DNA from: Lentisphaeria bacterium UBA4640
Lineage (GTDB): Bacteria > Verrucomicrobiota > Lentisphaeria > Victivallales > UBA1829
Assembly (NCBI GenBank): GCA_002405835.1
Contig: DHMO01000026.1
Coordinates: 5,800-69,799, forward strand
Direction: 5' to 3'
DNA: 64,000 bases
The notes beneath the pieces were generated by a model. The model had not been told where the DNA came from, searched no databases, and worked only from the letters and a program-made list of their open reading frames with translations. A program made the translations under genes and the position numbers. Below are positions 10,033 through 18,647 of the stretch, piece by piece; positions within the stretch are counted from its first letter, which is position 1, and each line of letters begins with the position of its first letter.

Positions 10033-12039
10033 ATGACTCGCTATCCCGCATATCCGCTCATCACACACGATCCCTATTTCTCCATCTGGAGTTTTTCCGA
10101 CAAACTCACAGAGACCTGGACTCACCACTGGACCGGAAACAACAACGACCTCTGCGGACTTCTCCGCATCGACGGCAAGACTTTCCGCTTCATGGGGCCG
10201 CGCCAGCAGTTCCCCCCGATGAACCAGGAATCCGTTGAAGTCTTTCCGACCCGCACCGTCTACACCTTCACAGAAGCCGGCGTCCGCTTCCGCCTGACCT
10301 TTGTCACACCCGCCCTGCCGCATAAACTCGACGTCATGGCGCGCCCCATTACATACGTCTGCTACGATATCGAATCCACCGACGGTGCGGAACATGAACT
10401 CTCCGTCTATCTTGCCGCGACCGCCGACGCCTGCGTCAATGAAAACAGCGCAAAAGTCACATGGAGCCGTCTGCGCAAAAAAGACATGGATTTTCTCTCC
10501 ATCGGCGCAGCCAATCAGGCGATTCTCCAGAAAACCGGAGACAACATCCGCATCGACTGGGGCTATCTTGCATTTGCCGTTCCGAATGAATTCCATGCGG
10601 AAACATGCTTTGCCGGAAACGTCATCGCCGCCCAGTGCTTCGCCGACACCGGACACCTTCCCGAAGAGGACGACGCCTACTGTCCCTCTCCGCTCTACCG
10701 CGTCTGGAGCTCCGTCTGCGCAGCGATTCCGATGAAGACCGTTCCCGGAACCACTGCCTCCGCATGGTTCATGATCGGCTACAACGACCTTGATTCCGTC
10801 GAATTCCTGAAACGCCGGCTTTCCGGGTACTGGACTCTCTTCCAGCCCGATTTCTCCACGCTCCTCACCGTGGCAAAGGAAGAATACGCCGCTCTGCGCA
10901 AAGAGTGCGAAGCCTTTGACGTGGAACTGCTTGCAGACGCCGAAGCGTACGGAGGAGCCGACTACGCAAAGCTCCTCGCCGGAGCGTTCCGCCAGTCGAT
11001 CGCCGCACACAAGCTCGTGGCGGATATTGACGGAACTCCGCTCTTCTTCTCCAAAGAGAACTTCTCGAACGGCTGTATTGCGACGGTCGACATCACCTAT
11101 CCCTCCGCCCCGCTCTATCTGCTTATGCAGCCGGTTCTGCTGAAAGGAATGCTCATCCCGATTCTCGACTATGCAAACAGCCGCAAATGGCGTTTCCCGT
11201 TTGCCCCGCACGACCTCGGAACCTATCCGCTCGCAAATGGTCAGGTCTACGGCGGCGGAGAACGCACCGAAGAGAATCAGATGCCCGTGGAAGAGTGCGG
11301 AAACATGCTGATTCTCGCCGCGGCACTCGCGAAATTCACAGACGATCTGCCGTTCCTCCGCAAATATGAAGCCGTGCTCCGCAAGTGGGCGGAATACCTC
11401 GCGGACAAAGGCTACGATCCGGAAAACCAGCTCTGCACCGACGATTTTGCCGGTCACCTTGCGCACAACACGAACCTCTCGATCAAGGCGATCCTCGCGC
11501 TCGGCGGCTGGTCGATCATCGCCGGTCTGCTCGGAAACAAGGAGGAGGCGGAACGCTATCGTGCACTCGCACAGGAATTTGCAAACCGCTGGGTTGTCGA
11601 TGCCGACGACGGCGAATGCTACCGTCTGGCGTTCGACCAGAAGGGCACTTGGAGCCAGAAGTACAACCTGGTCTGGGACCGTCTCCTCGGACTCAATCTC
11701 TTCCCCGCCTCGGTTGCGGAAAAAGAGATGGCATTCTACCGCAAGGTTCAGAACGTCTACGGTCTCCCGCTCGACAGCCGCAAGACCTACACCAAACTTG
11801 ACTGGCTCCTCTGGACAGCCACCCTCACAGGCAAAGACGAGGATTTCCGCGCACTTCTCGCTCCCGCCGTCAAGTGGCTCGAAGAGGGCGTTACCCGCGT
11901 TCCCATGACCGACTGGTACGAAACGGTCGGCGACGGCCGCCAAGTCGGATTCCAGGCGCGTTCCGTGGTCGGAGGACTCTTCATCCGTCTGATGGCGGAA
12001 GAAAAGCTCCGCGCGAAATGGTACGCGAAGCTCAAGTAA
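10033..12039 (+). CDS. Glutaminase A-like protein (DUF4964/DUF5127/DUF4965)
   Basis: A 668-residue protein beginning directly with the DUF4964-like motif YPLITHDPYFSIWSFSDKL, without a signal peptide. A DUF5127-like beta-rich N-terminal half (about 20-270) is followed by an (alpha/alpha)6-barrel half (about 290-665) with HNTNLSIKAILALGGW, WSQKYNLVWDRLLGL, LDSRKTYTKLDWLLW and RVPMTDWYETVGDGRQ, the conserved blocks of the DUF4965/DUF1793 family. Fungal and Bacteroides relatives are annotated as glutaminase A, but the barrel resembles glycoside hydrolases, so a sugar substrate is possible. It has its own promoter and terminator, so it is monocistronic. The family assignment is firm; the reaction is not. 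Confidence 0.87.
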   Translation: MTRYPAYPLITHDPYFSIWSFSDKLTETWTHHWTGNNNDLCGLLRIDGKTFRFMGPRQQFPPMNQESVEVFPTRTVYTFTEAGVRFRLTFVTPALPHKLDVMARPITYVCYDIESTDGAEHELSVYLAATADACVNENSAKVTWSRLRKKDMDFLSIGAANQAILQKTGDNIRIDWGYLAFAVPNEFHAETCFAGNVIAAQCFADTGHLPEEDDAYCPSPLYRVWSSVCAAIPMKTVPGTTASAWFMIGYNDLDSVEFLKRRLSGYWTLFQPDFSTLLTVAKEEYAALRKECEAFDVELLADAEAYGGADYAKLLAGAFRQSIAAHKLVADIDGTPLFFSKENFSNGCIATVDITYPSAPLYLLMQPVLLKGMLIPILDYANSRKWRFPFAPHDLGTYPLANGQVYGGGERTEENQMPVEECGNMLILAAALAKFTDDLPFLRKYEAVLRKWAEYLADKGYDPENQLCTDDFAGHLAHNTNLSIKAILALGGWSIIAGLLGNKEEAERYRALAQEFANRWVVDADDGECYRLAFDQKGTWSQKYNLVWDRLLGLNLFPASVAEKEMAFYRKVQNVYGLPLDSRKTYTKLDWLLWTATLTGKDEDFRALLAPAVKWLEEGVTRVPMTDWYETVGDGRQVGFQARSVVGGLFIRLMAEEKLRAKWYAKLK

Positions 12040-12050
12040 GTTTCCGCATC

Positions 12051-12085
12051 GCGGCGGTCGTTTTTCCGGCCGCCGCTTTTTTTTA
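12051..12085 (+). terminator. Intrinsic terminator of the glutaminase-like gene
   Basis: A 10-bp stem (GCGGCGGTCG with CGGCCGCCGC, one G-U pair) with a 5-base T loop, followed by an eight-base T-run. It starts 11 bases after the stop codon. Confidence 0.9.
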
Positions 12086-12104
12086 TATTTTTCCATTCTT
12101 CCTA

Positions 12105-12133
12105 TTGCCAAAACCGGAAAACGGATGTATACT
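12105..12133 (+). promoter_or_regulatory. Promoter of the GntR/LacI hybrid regulator
   Basis: TTGCCA, a 17-bp spacer and TATACT, about 44 bases upstream of the regulator start. It lies directly after the preceding terminator, so this is a separate transcription unit. Confidence 0.75.
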
Positions 12134-12176
12134 TCAGACAGTATTGAAACAGCAATGAAAGAACTGGATTCCGGCA

Positions 12177-13286
12177 ATGGCTACACCGAAATATGTACAG
12201 ATTAAAGAATACCTGAAAAACGAGGCTCTGAAACCGGAAGCGGTCACCGCCCTGCCTTCCGTCCGCACCCTGATGAGACGCTTCAATGTTGCAATGGTCA
12301 CGGTGAATCAGGCTCTTCTGGAATTGGAACACGAAAATGTGATCATCCGTCGTCAGGGACGCGGCATTGCCGCCGCCCGCAACCCAGCCGACGTAAAGTT
12401 TCCGCCGGAAGCGCAGAATACGGAAAATCTTCTCTTTGCATACCCCGATTATCCCTCGGAACAGGTGTGGCGCACCGCCTTCATGCTGGAACAATATGCC
12501 AAACGCAGCGGACTCTGCGCAGTTCCTTACAAAACCACACAGGTCACCACGCTTGAAATGATCGCAAAAGCCGCGCACGATTGCCCGAACTGCCGCGCGC
12601 TGGTCATCATCCCCACGACAGACCGCTATTCCTTTGAAGAGCTGGAAATCCTGAGCAGACTGCCGTTCCCGGTCATCCAGATCGACGCCATAAACTTCTA
12701 TGATGAAATGCCTTCAAATGTTTACCTTCTCTCCCATAATCCCGCAGAGGCGGGAGTTCTGCTTGCGGATACTCTGCTCGCAAACGGCCACTCACGCGTC
12801 GCCAGCATCCGGAACGAACCGCTGAGCGACTACGGGCGGCTGAAACAGAACGCGCTGTTCAAACGCCTGCGCGCAAAACTCGGCAAACAGGCGGAACTTT
12901 GCGCGTTTTCCGAAACAATTCATTCGTGGGACAGTTCTCTGGAAGCCGCCCGGAAGATTACGGAAAAGAATCTGAACGCCATTCGCGAAAAGGGACTCAC
13001 CGCGCTGGTCTATGAATCTTCCGCCGGAGCATTCGCCGCGCTTCCGCTTCTGACGGAATCCGGATTTCGGGTTCCGGAACAGATCAGCATCATCGGCGAA
13101 GGAGAGTCCACGTGGTTTGAATTCAGCAATCCTCCGCTGACCGTTCTCCGGCCCGATTACGGCGAACTCTGCCGCCGCGCCGCGGAAATTGCAAAAGGGG
13201 AACATCTCGACGAGAAAATCTTCTACTGTCCGCAGGAGGTTGTCCAGCGGAAAAGCGTTGCACAAATCAGTAACTCCCCCACATGA
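12177..13286 (+). CDS. GntR-type winged-helix / LacI-type sensor transcriptional regulator
   Basis: A 369-residue regulator combining two families. Residues 1-66 form a GntR winged helix-turn-helix (YVQIKEYLKN, LPSVRTLMRRFNVAMVTVNQ, VIIRRQGRGIAAA). Residues about 80-355 form a periplasmic-binding-like sensor fold as in LacI/GalR (NCRALVIIPTTD, PVIQIDAINFYDE, NGHSRVASIRNEP, QISIIGEGE). This architecture, like AraR of Bacillus, typically senses a sugar and represses catabolic genes. Only a weak ribosome site is visible before the ATG at 12177, but the reading frame is not open further upstream. The likely target is unclear; the metallophosphoesterase gene follows 130 bp downstream on the same strand. 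Confidence 0.87.
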   Translation: MATPKYVQIKEYLKNEALKPEAVTALPSVRTLMRRFNVAMVTVNQALLELEHENVIIRRQGRGIAAARNPADVKFPPEAQNTENLLFAYPDYPSEQVWRTAFMLEQYAKRSGLCAVPYKTTQVTTLEMIAKAAHDCPNCRALVIIPTTDRYSFEELEILSRLPFPVIQIDAINFYDEMPSNVYLLSHNPAEAGVLLADTLLANGHSRVASIRNEPLSDYGRLKQNALFKRLRAKLGKQAELCAFSETIHSWDSSLEAARKITEKNLNAIREKGLTALVYESSAGAFAALPLLTESGFRVPEQISIIGEGESTWFEFSNPPLTVLRPDYGELCRRAAEIAKGEHLDEKIFYCPQEVVQRKSVAQISNSPT

Positions 13287-13416
13287 AATGTCCGTTTTCT
13301 CCCTATCCAGGAAAAGCGCTGAAACCGGGTGCCGTCCCACGACATCTCCATTTGCTTTTTGTCTGACTGATGTTAAATTATCCGATGATTTTCAATAAAA
13401 ACGGAAAGGCATACGA

Positions 13417-15162
13417 ATGAAAAAAATTCTCTGCGGAGCGCTTTCGCTCCTTACGGCAACGGTATTCGCAGTCTGGCAGGATGACCATTTGCCGGAAATC
13501 TTTGCTCTCAATGCGGAAAAGCTCCAGCCCGTCACACTCGCGCAGGACTGGACGTTCCGCGAAGGAATGCCCGAAGAAGGCTGGCAGAACACCCGTGCGG
13601 AAGGCAAAACTTTCCGTCTCAAAGACAACAAAATCGACCTCGACACCGTCGCGGGGAAAACCGGAGATCTGAAAAGCCATGCCGTGCTGTATTGCACCAT
13701 CACCTCTCCCGCCGACGGCATTGCGGAAATCGGGATCGGCTGTGACTGGTACTTTGAGGCTTACGTCAACGGCACGCTCTGCGCCACCACCATGAAGGAC
13801 GGCAACGGCGACAGCACCTACCAGCCCTCCAACCACCCGTTCTTCATTCCCGTGAAGCGCGGCGAAAACCTGCTTGCAATCCACACCGGACGCGGCTCTT
13901 ATACCTGGAGTTTCGCATGCGCCAAAGTTCCCTTCCGGCTTCCCGATGTTCCGGAAATAGCGGTCGGTCCCTGGCTCGACAATCCCGGTCCCGGACGCAT
14001 GACGGTCCGCTTCACCTCTCTCGGCAACTGCGGAGCGGGCGTGGAATACCGCACGAAAGGCTCCGGAACATGGCTGACCGCCTGGGACGCCGTGGAAGAG
14101 CTGATTCAGCGCCGCAGTTTCCATACCGTCGAACTCGAAAACCTCACACACGCTGCGCAGTATGAATACCGCATCGTCATGCTGGATCCCGCGAAACCGA
14201 AAAACCTTGTCTATCCGCGAAAAGGCGAAATTTACACGTTCACCGCTCCGGATGAGAAAAAAGAGCGCTTCAGCTTCCTCTTCACTGCTGATCTGCAGTT
14301 CGTTCCGGAAAAACAGAATGAAATTTTCCCCGCTCTGCTGAAAGCCGGAGGCGCAGAAACCTGCGATTTCATTCTCCTCGGCGGCGACATCGGCAGCAGT
14401 TTCTCCATCGACGCTCTGCTGAACACCGTTTGGAAACTGAATGCGGAAAACGGAGGCTCCGCGCGTCCGCTCGTCTGGATTCGCGGCAACCATGAGTTTC
14501 TCGGCGACACGGAACGTTACATCGAATGCTGCGGCACTCCGGAGGGCAAAACCTACGGTTTCTTCCGTTTCGGCAGCACCGCGTTTCTGCGTCTTGACAG
14601 CTACGCGCTCGGGAACTGGAAATCGGACCGCGCGGAATACACGCTTCCCGCCGCCTTCGCCGCAAAACAGCAGGCGTTTGTGAAACAGGTCATGGATTCC
14701 CCCGCATGGAAAAATGCAAAACACCGGATTGTCCTTGCCCATTCGGCCCCGTTCTCCGTCGGCGGATTTGAAGAAAGCATCACGCGTATGACAGCTTCCA
14801 TGATCGCGCCGTATTACCGCGACCGCAAGTCTGACGCCCCGGTCGCCCTGATGCTCACCGGACACACGCATACCTACACCCGCACGATTCCGGGCACGAC
14901 GCAGGTCGCCGCGCTGGTTCCGCCGCAGACAAAGGCTCCGTGCGACGGAAAGAACTATCCGTTCCCCGTCGTTGCCGGACTCGGTCCTGAAGCGGAAACT
15001 CCGTTTGCCGCCTCGGTCTTCCGTGTCGACGTCACCCCGGAAAAACTGACCGTCCAGTCCTTCCGTCCGGACGGCACATGCCTGGAAAAATTTGAAATCA
15101 TGAATGACGGCCAGGTAAAAGAGTTCCTCTCCCTGCCGCATTTCGATACAGTAAAAAAGTAA
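13417..15162 (+). CDS. Secreted calcineurin-like metallophosphoesterase
   Basis: A 581-residue exported protein with a signal peptide at residues 1-19 (MKKILCGALSLLTATVFA). The N-terminal half contains a jelly-roll-like segment and a fibronectin-type segment near 185-285 (PGRMTVRFTSLGNC), as in purple-acid-phosphatase-like proteins. The catalytic domain shows the metal-binding series FTADLQF (about 289), LGGDIG (322), RGNHEF (357), LAHSAPF (441) and TGHTHTYTR (482). The first motif is D-L-Q rather than the usual D-x-H, a change known in purple acid phosphatase relatives that should be noted. It probably hydrolyses phosphoesters outside the cytoplasm. An AAAGG ribosome site precedes the start. 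It is flanked by its own terminator, so it is likely a single-gene unit, perhaps under the adjacent regulator. Confidence 0.85.
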   Translation: MKKILCGALSLLTATVFAVWQDDHLPEIFALNAEKLQPVTLAQDWTFREGMPEEGWQNTRAEGKTFRLKDNKIDLDTVAGKTGDLKSHAVLYCTITSPADGIAEIGIGCDWYFEAYVNGTLCATTMKDGNGDSTYQPSNHPFFIPVKRGENLLAIHTGRGSYTWSFACAKVPFRLPDVPEIAVGPWLDNPGPGRMTVRFTSLGNCGAGVEYRTKGSGTWLTAWDAVEELIQRRSFHTVELENLTHAAQYEYRIVMLDPAKPKNLVYPRKGEIYTFTAPDEKKERFSFLFTADLQFVPEKQNEIFPALLKAGGAETCDFILLGGDIGSSFSIDALLNTVWKLNAENGGSARPLVWIRGNHEFLGDTERYIECCGTPEGKTYGFFRFGSTAFLRLDSYALGNWKSDRAEYTLPAAFAAKQQAFVKQVMDSPAWKNAKHRIVLAHSAPFSVGGFEESITRMTASMIAPYYRDRKSDAPVALMLTGHTHTYTRTIPGTTQVAALVPPQTKAPCDGKNYPFPVVAGLGPEAETPFAASVFRVDVTPEKLTVQSFRPDGTCLEKFEIMNDGQVKEFLSLPHFDTVKK

Positions 15163-15180
15163 CCGTTCCTGCTCAATCCG

Positions 15181-15206
15181 AAGCCCTCCCCGGCGGGAGG
15201 GCTTTA
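15181..15206 (+). terminator. Intrinsic terminator of the metallophosphoesterase gene
   Basis: A 9-bp stem (AGCCCTCCC/GGGAGGGCT) with a 4-base loop, followed by a short T-containing tract, 19 bases past the stop codon. Confidence 0.8.
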
Positions 15207-15219
15207 TCTCTGCAGAAAC

Positions 15220-15247
15220 TTGACAAACGGAAAATCCGCTGTATAGT
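15220..15247 (+). promoter_or_regulatory. Promoter of the AAA-ATPase/nuclease gene
   Basis: A perfect TTGACA, a 16-bp spacer and TATAGT, 24 bases upstream of the start codon. AAGGAG follows at about 15260. This is the best -35 match in the window. Confidence 0.8.
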
Positions 15248-15271
15248 TTCAATATAACAAGGAGTTGGACA

Positions 15272-16837
15272 ATGAAGGGACTGACAAGCAGCGATTATTC
15301 TTTTTCCTCTCTTATCGAGGGAAATTGTCTGTATGTGGATAAAACGGAATACATCTGGATGCTTGCGAATTCTTTTAAGGGACTTTTTTTCCTTTCACGT
15401 CCGCGCCGCTTCGGAAAATCGCTGACAGTCTCCACCTTGAAAGCATTCTTTGAAGGACGCAAAGAGCTGTTCAAAGGACTCGCCGTTTACGATAAGCCGT
15501 ATGACTGGAAAAAATATCCGGTTCTTCACTTCAATTTCGGCGACTGTTCCGCAATGATGAACACGCCGAAACTGCTTCAGGAATATCTTGTCACAAAAAT
15601 CAATCAGGCGGCACGGATTCACGGGCTCTCCCCGGAGGGAACCGATCCAGGACTCCGTTTTGCATCTCTGATTGAACTTCTGACCTCTTCCGGTGAACAG
15701 GTGGTCATCCTGATTGATGAATATGACAAGCCGATTCTGGACAACATTTCCAACCCGGACATCAAGGGAATTCAACAGGTTCTGAAGGGCTTTTACAGTG
15801 TGCTGAAAACCTATAACGACCGCGAACGTTTCCTCTTTGTCACCGGCGTCACCAAATTCTGTCATGTTTCGCTGTTCTCCGACCTGAACAATCTGACGGA
15901 CATCACCATGCATCCGGATTATGCAACGATGTTCGGCTACACACAGGAAGAACTCGAACGTTATTTCGGCGACCGTATCGAGGCAACCGCAAAACGCCTG
16001 AATCTGACGGAAGACGAACTCAAAAAGCAGCTCAAGACATGGTATGACGGTTACTGCTTTGAAGAGAATTCCGAAAAAGTCTACAACCCCGTATCCATCG
16101 CGAAATTCTTCGAGAACTACGGAAAATTCCAGAATTACTGGTTCGCAACCGGAACGCCTTCATTCCTTGTGGAGCTTGCAAAGGAAACGGATTTCAACTT
16201 CGAAGACGCCGTCTCCAAACCGGTTCCAGAAGTCACTTTCGATGCATTCGAAATTCCGAACATCGACCCGGTAACTCTGCTGCTGCAGACGGGATATCTG
16301 ACCATCAAATCAACGGAAGTCCGCTTCAACCGGCGCTATTACTGGCTTGATTTCCCGAATGAAGAAGTCGCGGAAGCCTTCAGCACATATCTGCTGAACA
16401 GCTACGTCGGAAAAACTCAGCGGGAAGTCTCGAATTTTTCGGTTGACCTCGCAATGGCTTTCCTTCACAACGATCTCAAGCAGGCGCGAAAAGTTCTTGA
16501 GTCGTTCTTTGCAGGTATTCCGTATCCGATTCATAAAAAGAGCGAAGCGACTTTCCAGACTATTTTCTACGCTATTTTCCGTCTGCTCGGATTCAATATC
16601 GAAGCAGAATCCTGCACAAACGACGGACGCATCGATGCAGTTGTTCAAACGGAAAAACATATCTATCTGTTTGAATTCAAACTTGATCACGACAAATCCG
16701 CCCTCGCGCAAATCCGGAAGAAGGAATACTTCAAAAAATTCCTGTGCTCCGGAAAGCCGGTTACTCTCGTCGGCGTGACGTTCGATTCGGAAAAAGGACA
16801 GATTTCCAGCTGGAAATCTGAAAACGCAGTCAGCTGA
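15272..16837 (+). CDS. AAA-ATPase-like protein with C-terminal PD-(D/E)XK nuclease fold
   Basis: A 521-residue protein of the AAA-ATPase-like/PDDEXK_9 family that is present in many near-copies in gut anaerobes. The N-terminal signature (LIEGNCLYVDKTEYI) leads into an atypical P-loop SRPRRFGKSLT near residue 45, a Walker B VVILIDEYDKPI near 145-155, and a C-terminal nuclease-like core with GRIDAVV (about 453) and LFEFKL (about 468) supplying the D and ExK residues. The family has no established function; suggestions include a mobile or defence role because copies vary in number between strains. It has its own promoter and abuts a convergent gene with no spacer, so the two stop codons are adjacent. 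Confidence 0.88.
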   Translation: MKGLTSSDYSFSSLIEGNCLYVDKTEYIWMLANSFKGLFFLSRPRRFGKSLTVSTLKAFFEGRKELFKGLAVYDKPYDWKKYPVLHFNFGDCSAMMNTPKLLQEYLVTKINQAARIHGLSPEGTDPGLRFASLIELLTSSGEQVVILIDEYDKPILDNISNPDIKGIQQVLKGFYSVLKTYNDRERFLFVTGVTKFCHVSLFSDLNNLTDITMHPDYATMFGYTQEELERYFGDRIEATAKRLNLTEDELKKQLKTWYDGYCFEENSEKVYNPVSIAKFFENYGKFQNYWFATGTPSFLVELAKETDFNFEDAVSKPVPEVTFDAFEIPNIDPVTLLLQTGYLTIKSTEVRFNRRYYWLDFPNEEVAEAFSTYLLNSYVGKTQREVSNFSVDLAMAFLHNDLKQARKVLESFFAGIPYPIHKKSEATFQTIFYAIFRLLGFNIEAESCTNDGRIDAVVQTEKHIYLFEFKLDHDKSALAQIRKKEYFKKFLCSGKPVTLVGVTFDSEKGQISSWKSENAVS

Positions 16838-17743
16838 TCAGCTCTTCGGCTTCACCGGAATCTGCACAAGAAGAATGCCGCAGAAGATAACCGCACAGCC
16901 CAGCAGTTCCCGCGCAGAAAGACGCTCATTCAGAATCAGCCAGCCGCCGAGAACGGAGAATACCGATTCCAGACTCATCAGAAGAGAAGCCGTCACCGGA
17001 TGCAGATATTTCTGTCCGACGATCTGGAGCGTGTAGCCAATTCCACTCGCGCCGATTCCGCAGTAAAGAACCGGAACCGCAGCCCGGTAAAACTGGGGGA
17101 GATCCCAGGTCTCGCGAAGCGCGAACGAGGCAAAAGCGCTGAAAACTCCGCATACGAAGAACTGTATGCACGCCATGCGCGTGCAATCCGTTTTCGGAGC
17201 GAAATAATCAATGACCAGAATGTGCAGCGTATAAAAAACCGCACTCACGAAAAGAATAATGTCGCAGAACTGAACTCCTTTTTCCGGAGAATTCAGAAGG
17301 TAGGACCCCGCCAGAGCCGCGGCAACGCCGCACCACAGGAGCTTCGAAGTCTTCCGGTGAAAGAAAAGTCCCGCAACCGGAACCATCACGATATACAGAG
17401 CCGTCAGAAATCCGGCTTTCCCGGCCGTCGTGTAATGAATCCCGTATTGTTGAAGAAATGTCGCAAAAAATATGATTGTGCCGCAGCTCAGCCCGCCAAG
17501 CAGAAGAGTTTTACGTTCCGCCGGCGTCTTGAGTCCGCCCCAAACGGAAACCGGCTGTTTCCGGATCGAATCCAGAACCGCAAGAACCGGAATGAGAAAC
17601 AGCGCGCCGAGGAAGGAACGTCCGGCTGTGAAAACTGCGGGCGGAAGCAAATCGCTTCCGTTCTTCTGAAATGCAAACGCACTGCCCCAGATAAGCGCAG
17701 TGATCAGAAGCGCGAATTCTCCGCCGAGCTGTTTCCGGTTCAT
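16838..17743 (-). CDS. EamA/DMT-family transporter
   Basis: A 301-residue inner-membrane protein with about ten transmembrane helices arranged as two EamA repeats (first near LLITALIWGSAFAFQ, second near ILFVSAVFYTLHILVIDYF). The C-terminal helix LLGCAVIFCGILLVQIPV is typical of the drug/metabolite exporter family. It is the last gene of the minus-strand carbohydrate operon and follows the nitrilase gene by 4 bp. The ATG at 17743 with GGGGAAG upstream is preferred over the in-frame TTG at 17761, which would overlap the upstream stop. An exporter or scavenger of a small metabolite produced by the operon is a reasonable guess, but the substrate is unknown. Confidence 0.87.
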   Translation of the reverse strand: MNRKQLGGEFALLITALIWGSAFAFQKNGSDLLPPAVFTAGRSFLGALFLIPVLAVLDSIRKQPVSVWGGLKTPAERKTLLLGGLSCGTIIFFATFLQQYGIHYTTAGKAGFLTALYIVMVPVAGLFFHRKTSKLLWCGVAAALAGSYLLNSPEKGVQFCDIILFVSAVFYTLHILVIDYFAPKTDCTRMACIQFFVCGVFSAFASFALRETWDLPQFYRAAVPVLYCGIGASGIGYTLQIVGQKYLHPVTASLLMSLESVFSVLGGWLILNERLSARELLGCAVIFCGILLVQIPVKPKS

Positions 17744-17747
17744 CGTG

Positions 17748-18644
17748 TCACTTCCCCGCAAGTTCCGCCGACCGGCTCAGCAGATCATCCAGCTGAACCA
17801 GCTCAAACTCCCGCGCGATATCCGCCGCCGTGCGGTCCGGAACACAGCTGTAGAGCAGAGATACGCCAAGACGCGAATTCGTGTCGATCAGAATTTCCTT
17901 GCCGTACCTGCGGCGGATATCCGGGAATTTTTCGATATTCTCATCCTGATGCATGATGAAACGGTCGAGGTTGATCCGCGCTCGCGCGATCCGGTTGTAG
18001 TAACAGCTCTCCGAAAGCTCGCGTCCGAGCGGATCGATAATCGAACTGCACGCGTCTTTGACCGCGCCCGCAAAGAACGAACGGGCGCAGTACGCGCGGG
18101 CAGACTGAAGATGATCCCCGTGGAACATGCTCGAAAAGCAGAGGATGTCCGGCGAAAGCGCGCGGTACTGCTCCGCAAGAGCATCGAAGTTGAGATCGTA
18201 GCAGATCATCCCGCCGAGTCTTCCGGCAGGGGTGTCGACCACAACCGCGCCGGGCCCGGGGGAAATTCCCTTTTCCAGTTCGCGCGGAGTCGGATATGCC
18301 TTTGCATAATAGCCCGTAAACGCTCCGTCGGGTCCGATAAACGCCTGTGCATTGAAAATTTTATCCTCGATCCGGAGTTTCACCGCCCCTGCAACCGTGC
18401 AGCGGTTGCGAAGAGCGAAATCGCGGTACATGGTCAGCAGTTCGCCGGGTTCGTCAAAACTCTCCGCCTGCGCCATCGTCTGTCCGAGACTCGACATGCC
18501 TTCGCAGGTGACCACAAGGTCTGCTCCGGTTCCGTCGAGCCGTTTTTCAGCCTCGCGGAACTGACGGAACGCCTCGTCGCGTCCCTGGTCGCCGCGCTCG
18601 CTGACATTGAAATGAATCGCGGCGACGTCAATGATTTTCGACAT
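17748..18644 (-). CDS. Nitrilase-superfamily carbon-nitrogen hydrolase
   Basis: A 298-residue cytoplasmic amidase of the nitrilase fold. The catalytic Glu-Lys-Cys triad is present: Glu48 in VTCEGMSS, Lys115 in YYAKAYPT and Cys148 in GGMICYDLNF. Such enzymes cleave amides or transfer acyl groups; the subfamily is not obvious. The gene lies 3 bp after the mannose-6-phosphate isomerase gene and 4 bp before the EamA gene, so it belongs to the glycan operon. An amidase here is unusual. It could act on an N-acylated or carbamoylated sugar derivative, which is inference. Confidence 0.87.
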   Translation of the reverse strand: MSKIIDVAAIHFNVSERGDQGRDEAFRQFREAEKRLDGTGADLVVTCEGMSSLGQTMAQAESFDEPGELLTMYRDFALRNRCTVAGAVKLRIEDKIFNAQAFIGPDGAFTGYYAKAYPTPRELEKGISPGPGAVVVDTPAGRLGGMICYDLNFDALAEQYRALSPDILCFSSMFHGDHLQSARAYCARSFFAGAVKDACSSIIDPLGRELSESCYYNRIARARINLDRFIMHQDENIEKFPDIRRRYGKEILIDTNSRLGVSLLYSCVPDRTAADIAREFELVQLDDLLSRSAELAGK

Positions 18645-18647
18645 GCT

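Noticed and set aside
8839..12177. Very long open frame on the minus strand opposite the CBS, HdeD-like and glutaminase-like genes
   Set aside because: It has repetitive low-complexity composition typical of an antisense shadow in a GC-rich region, no ribosome site, and lies under three well-supported genes with their own signals.
13378..15252. 624-codon open frame on the minus strand
   Set aside because: It covers the metallophosphoesterase gene in antisense; the plus-strand protein has all metal-binding motifs and a signal peptide.
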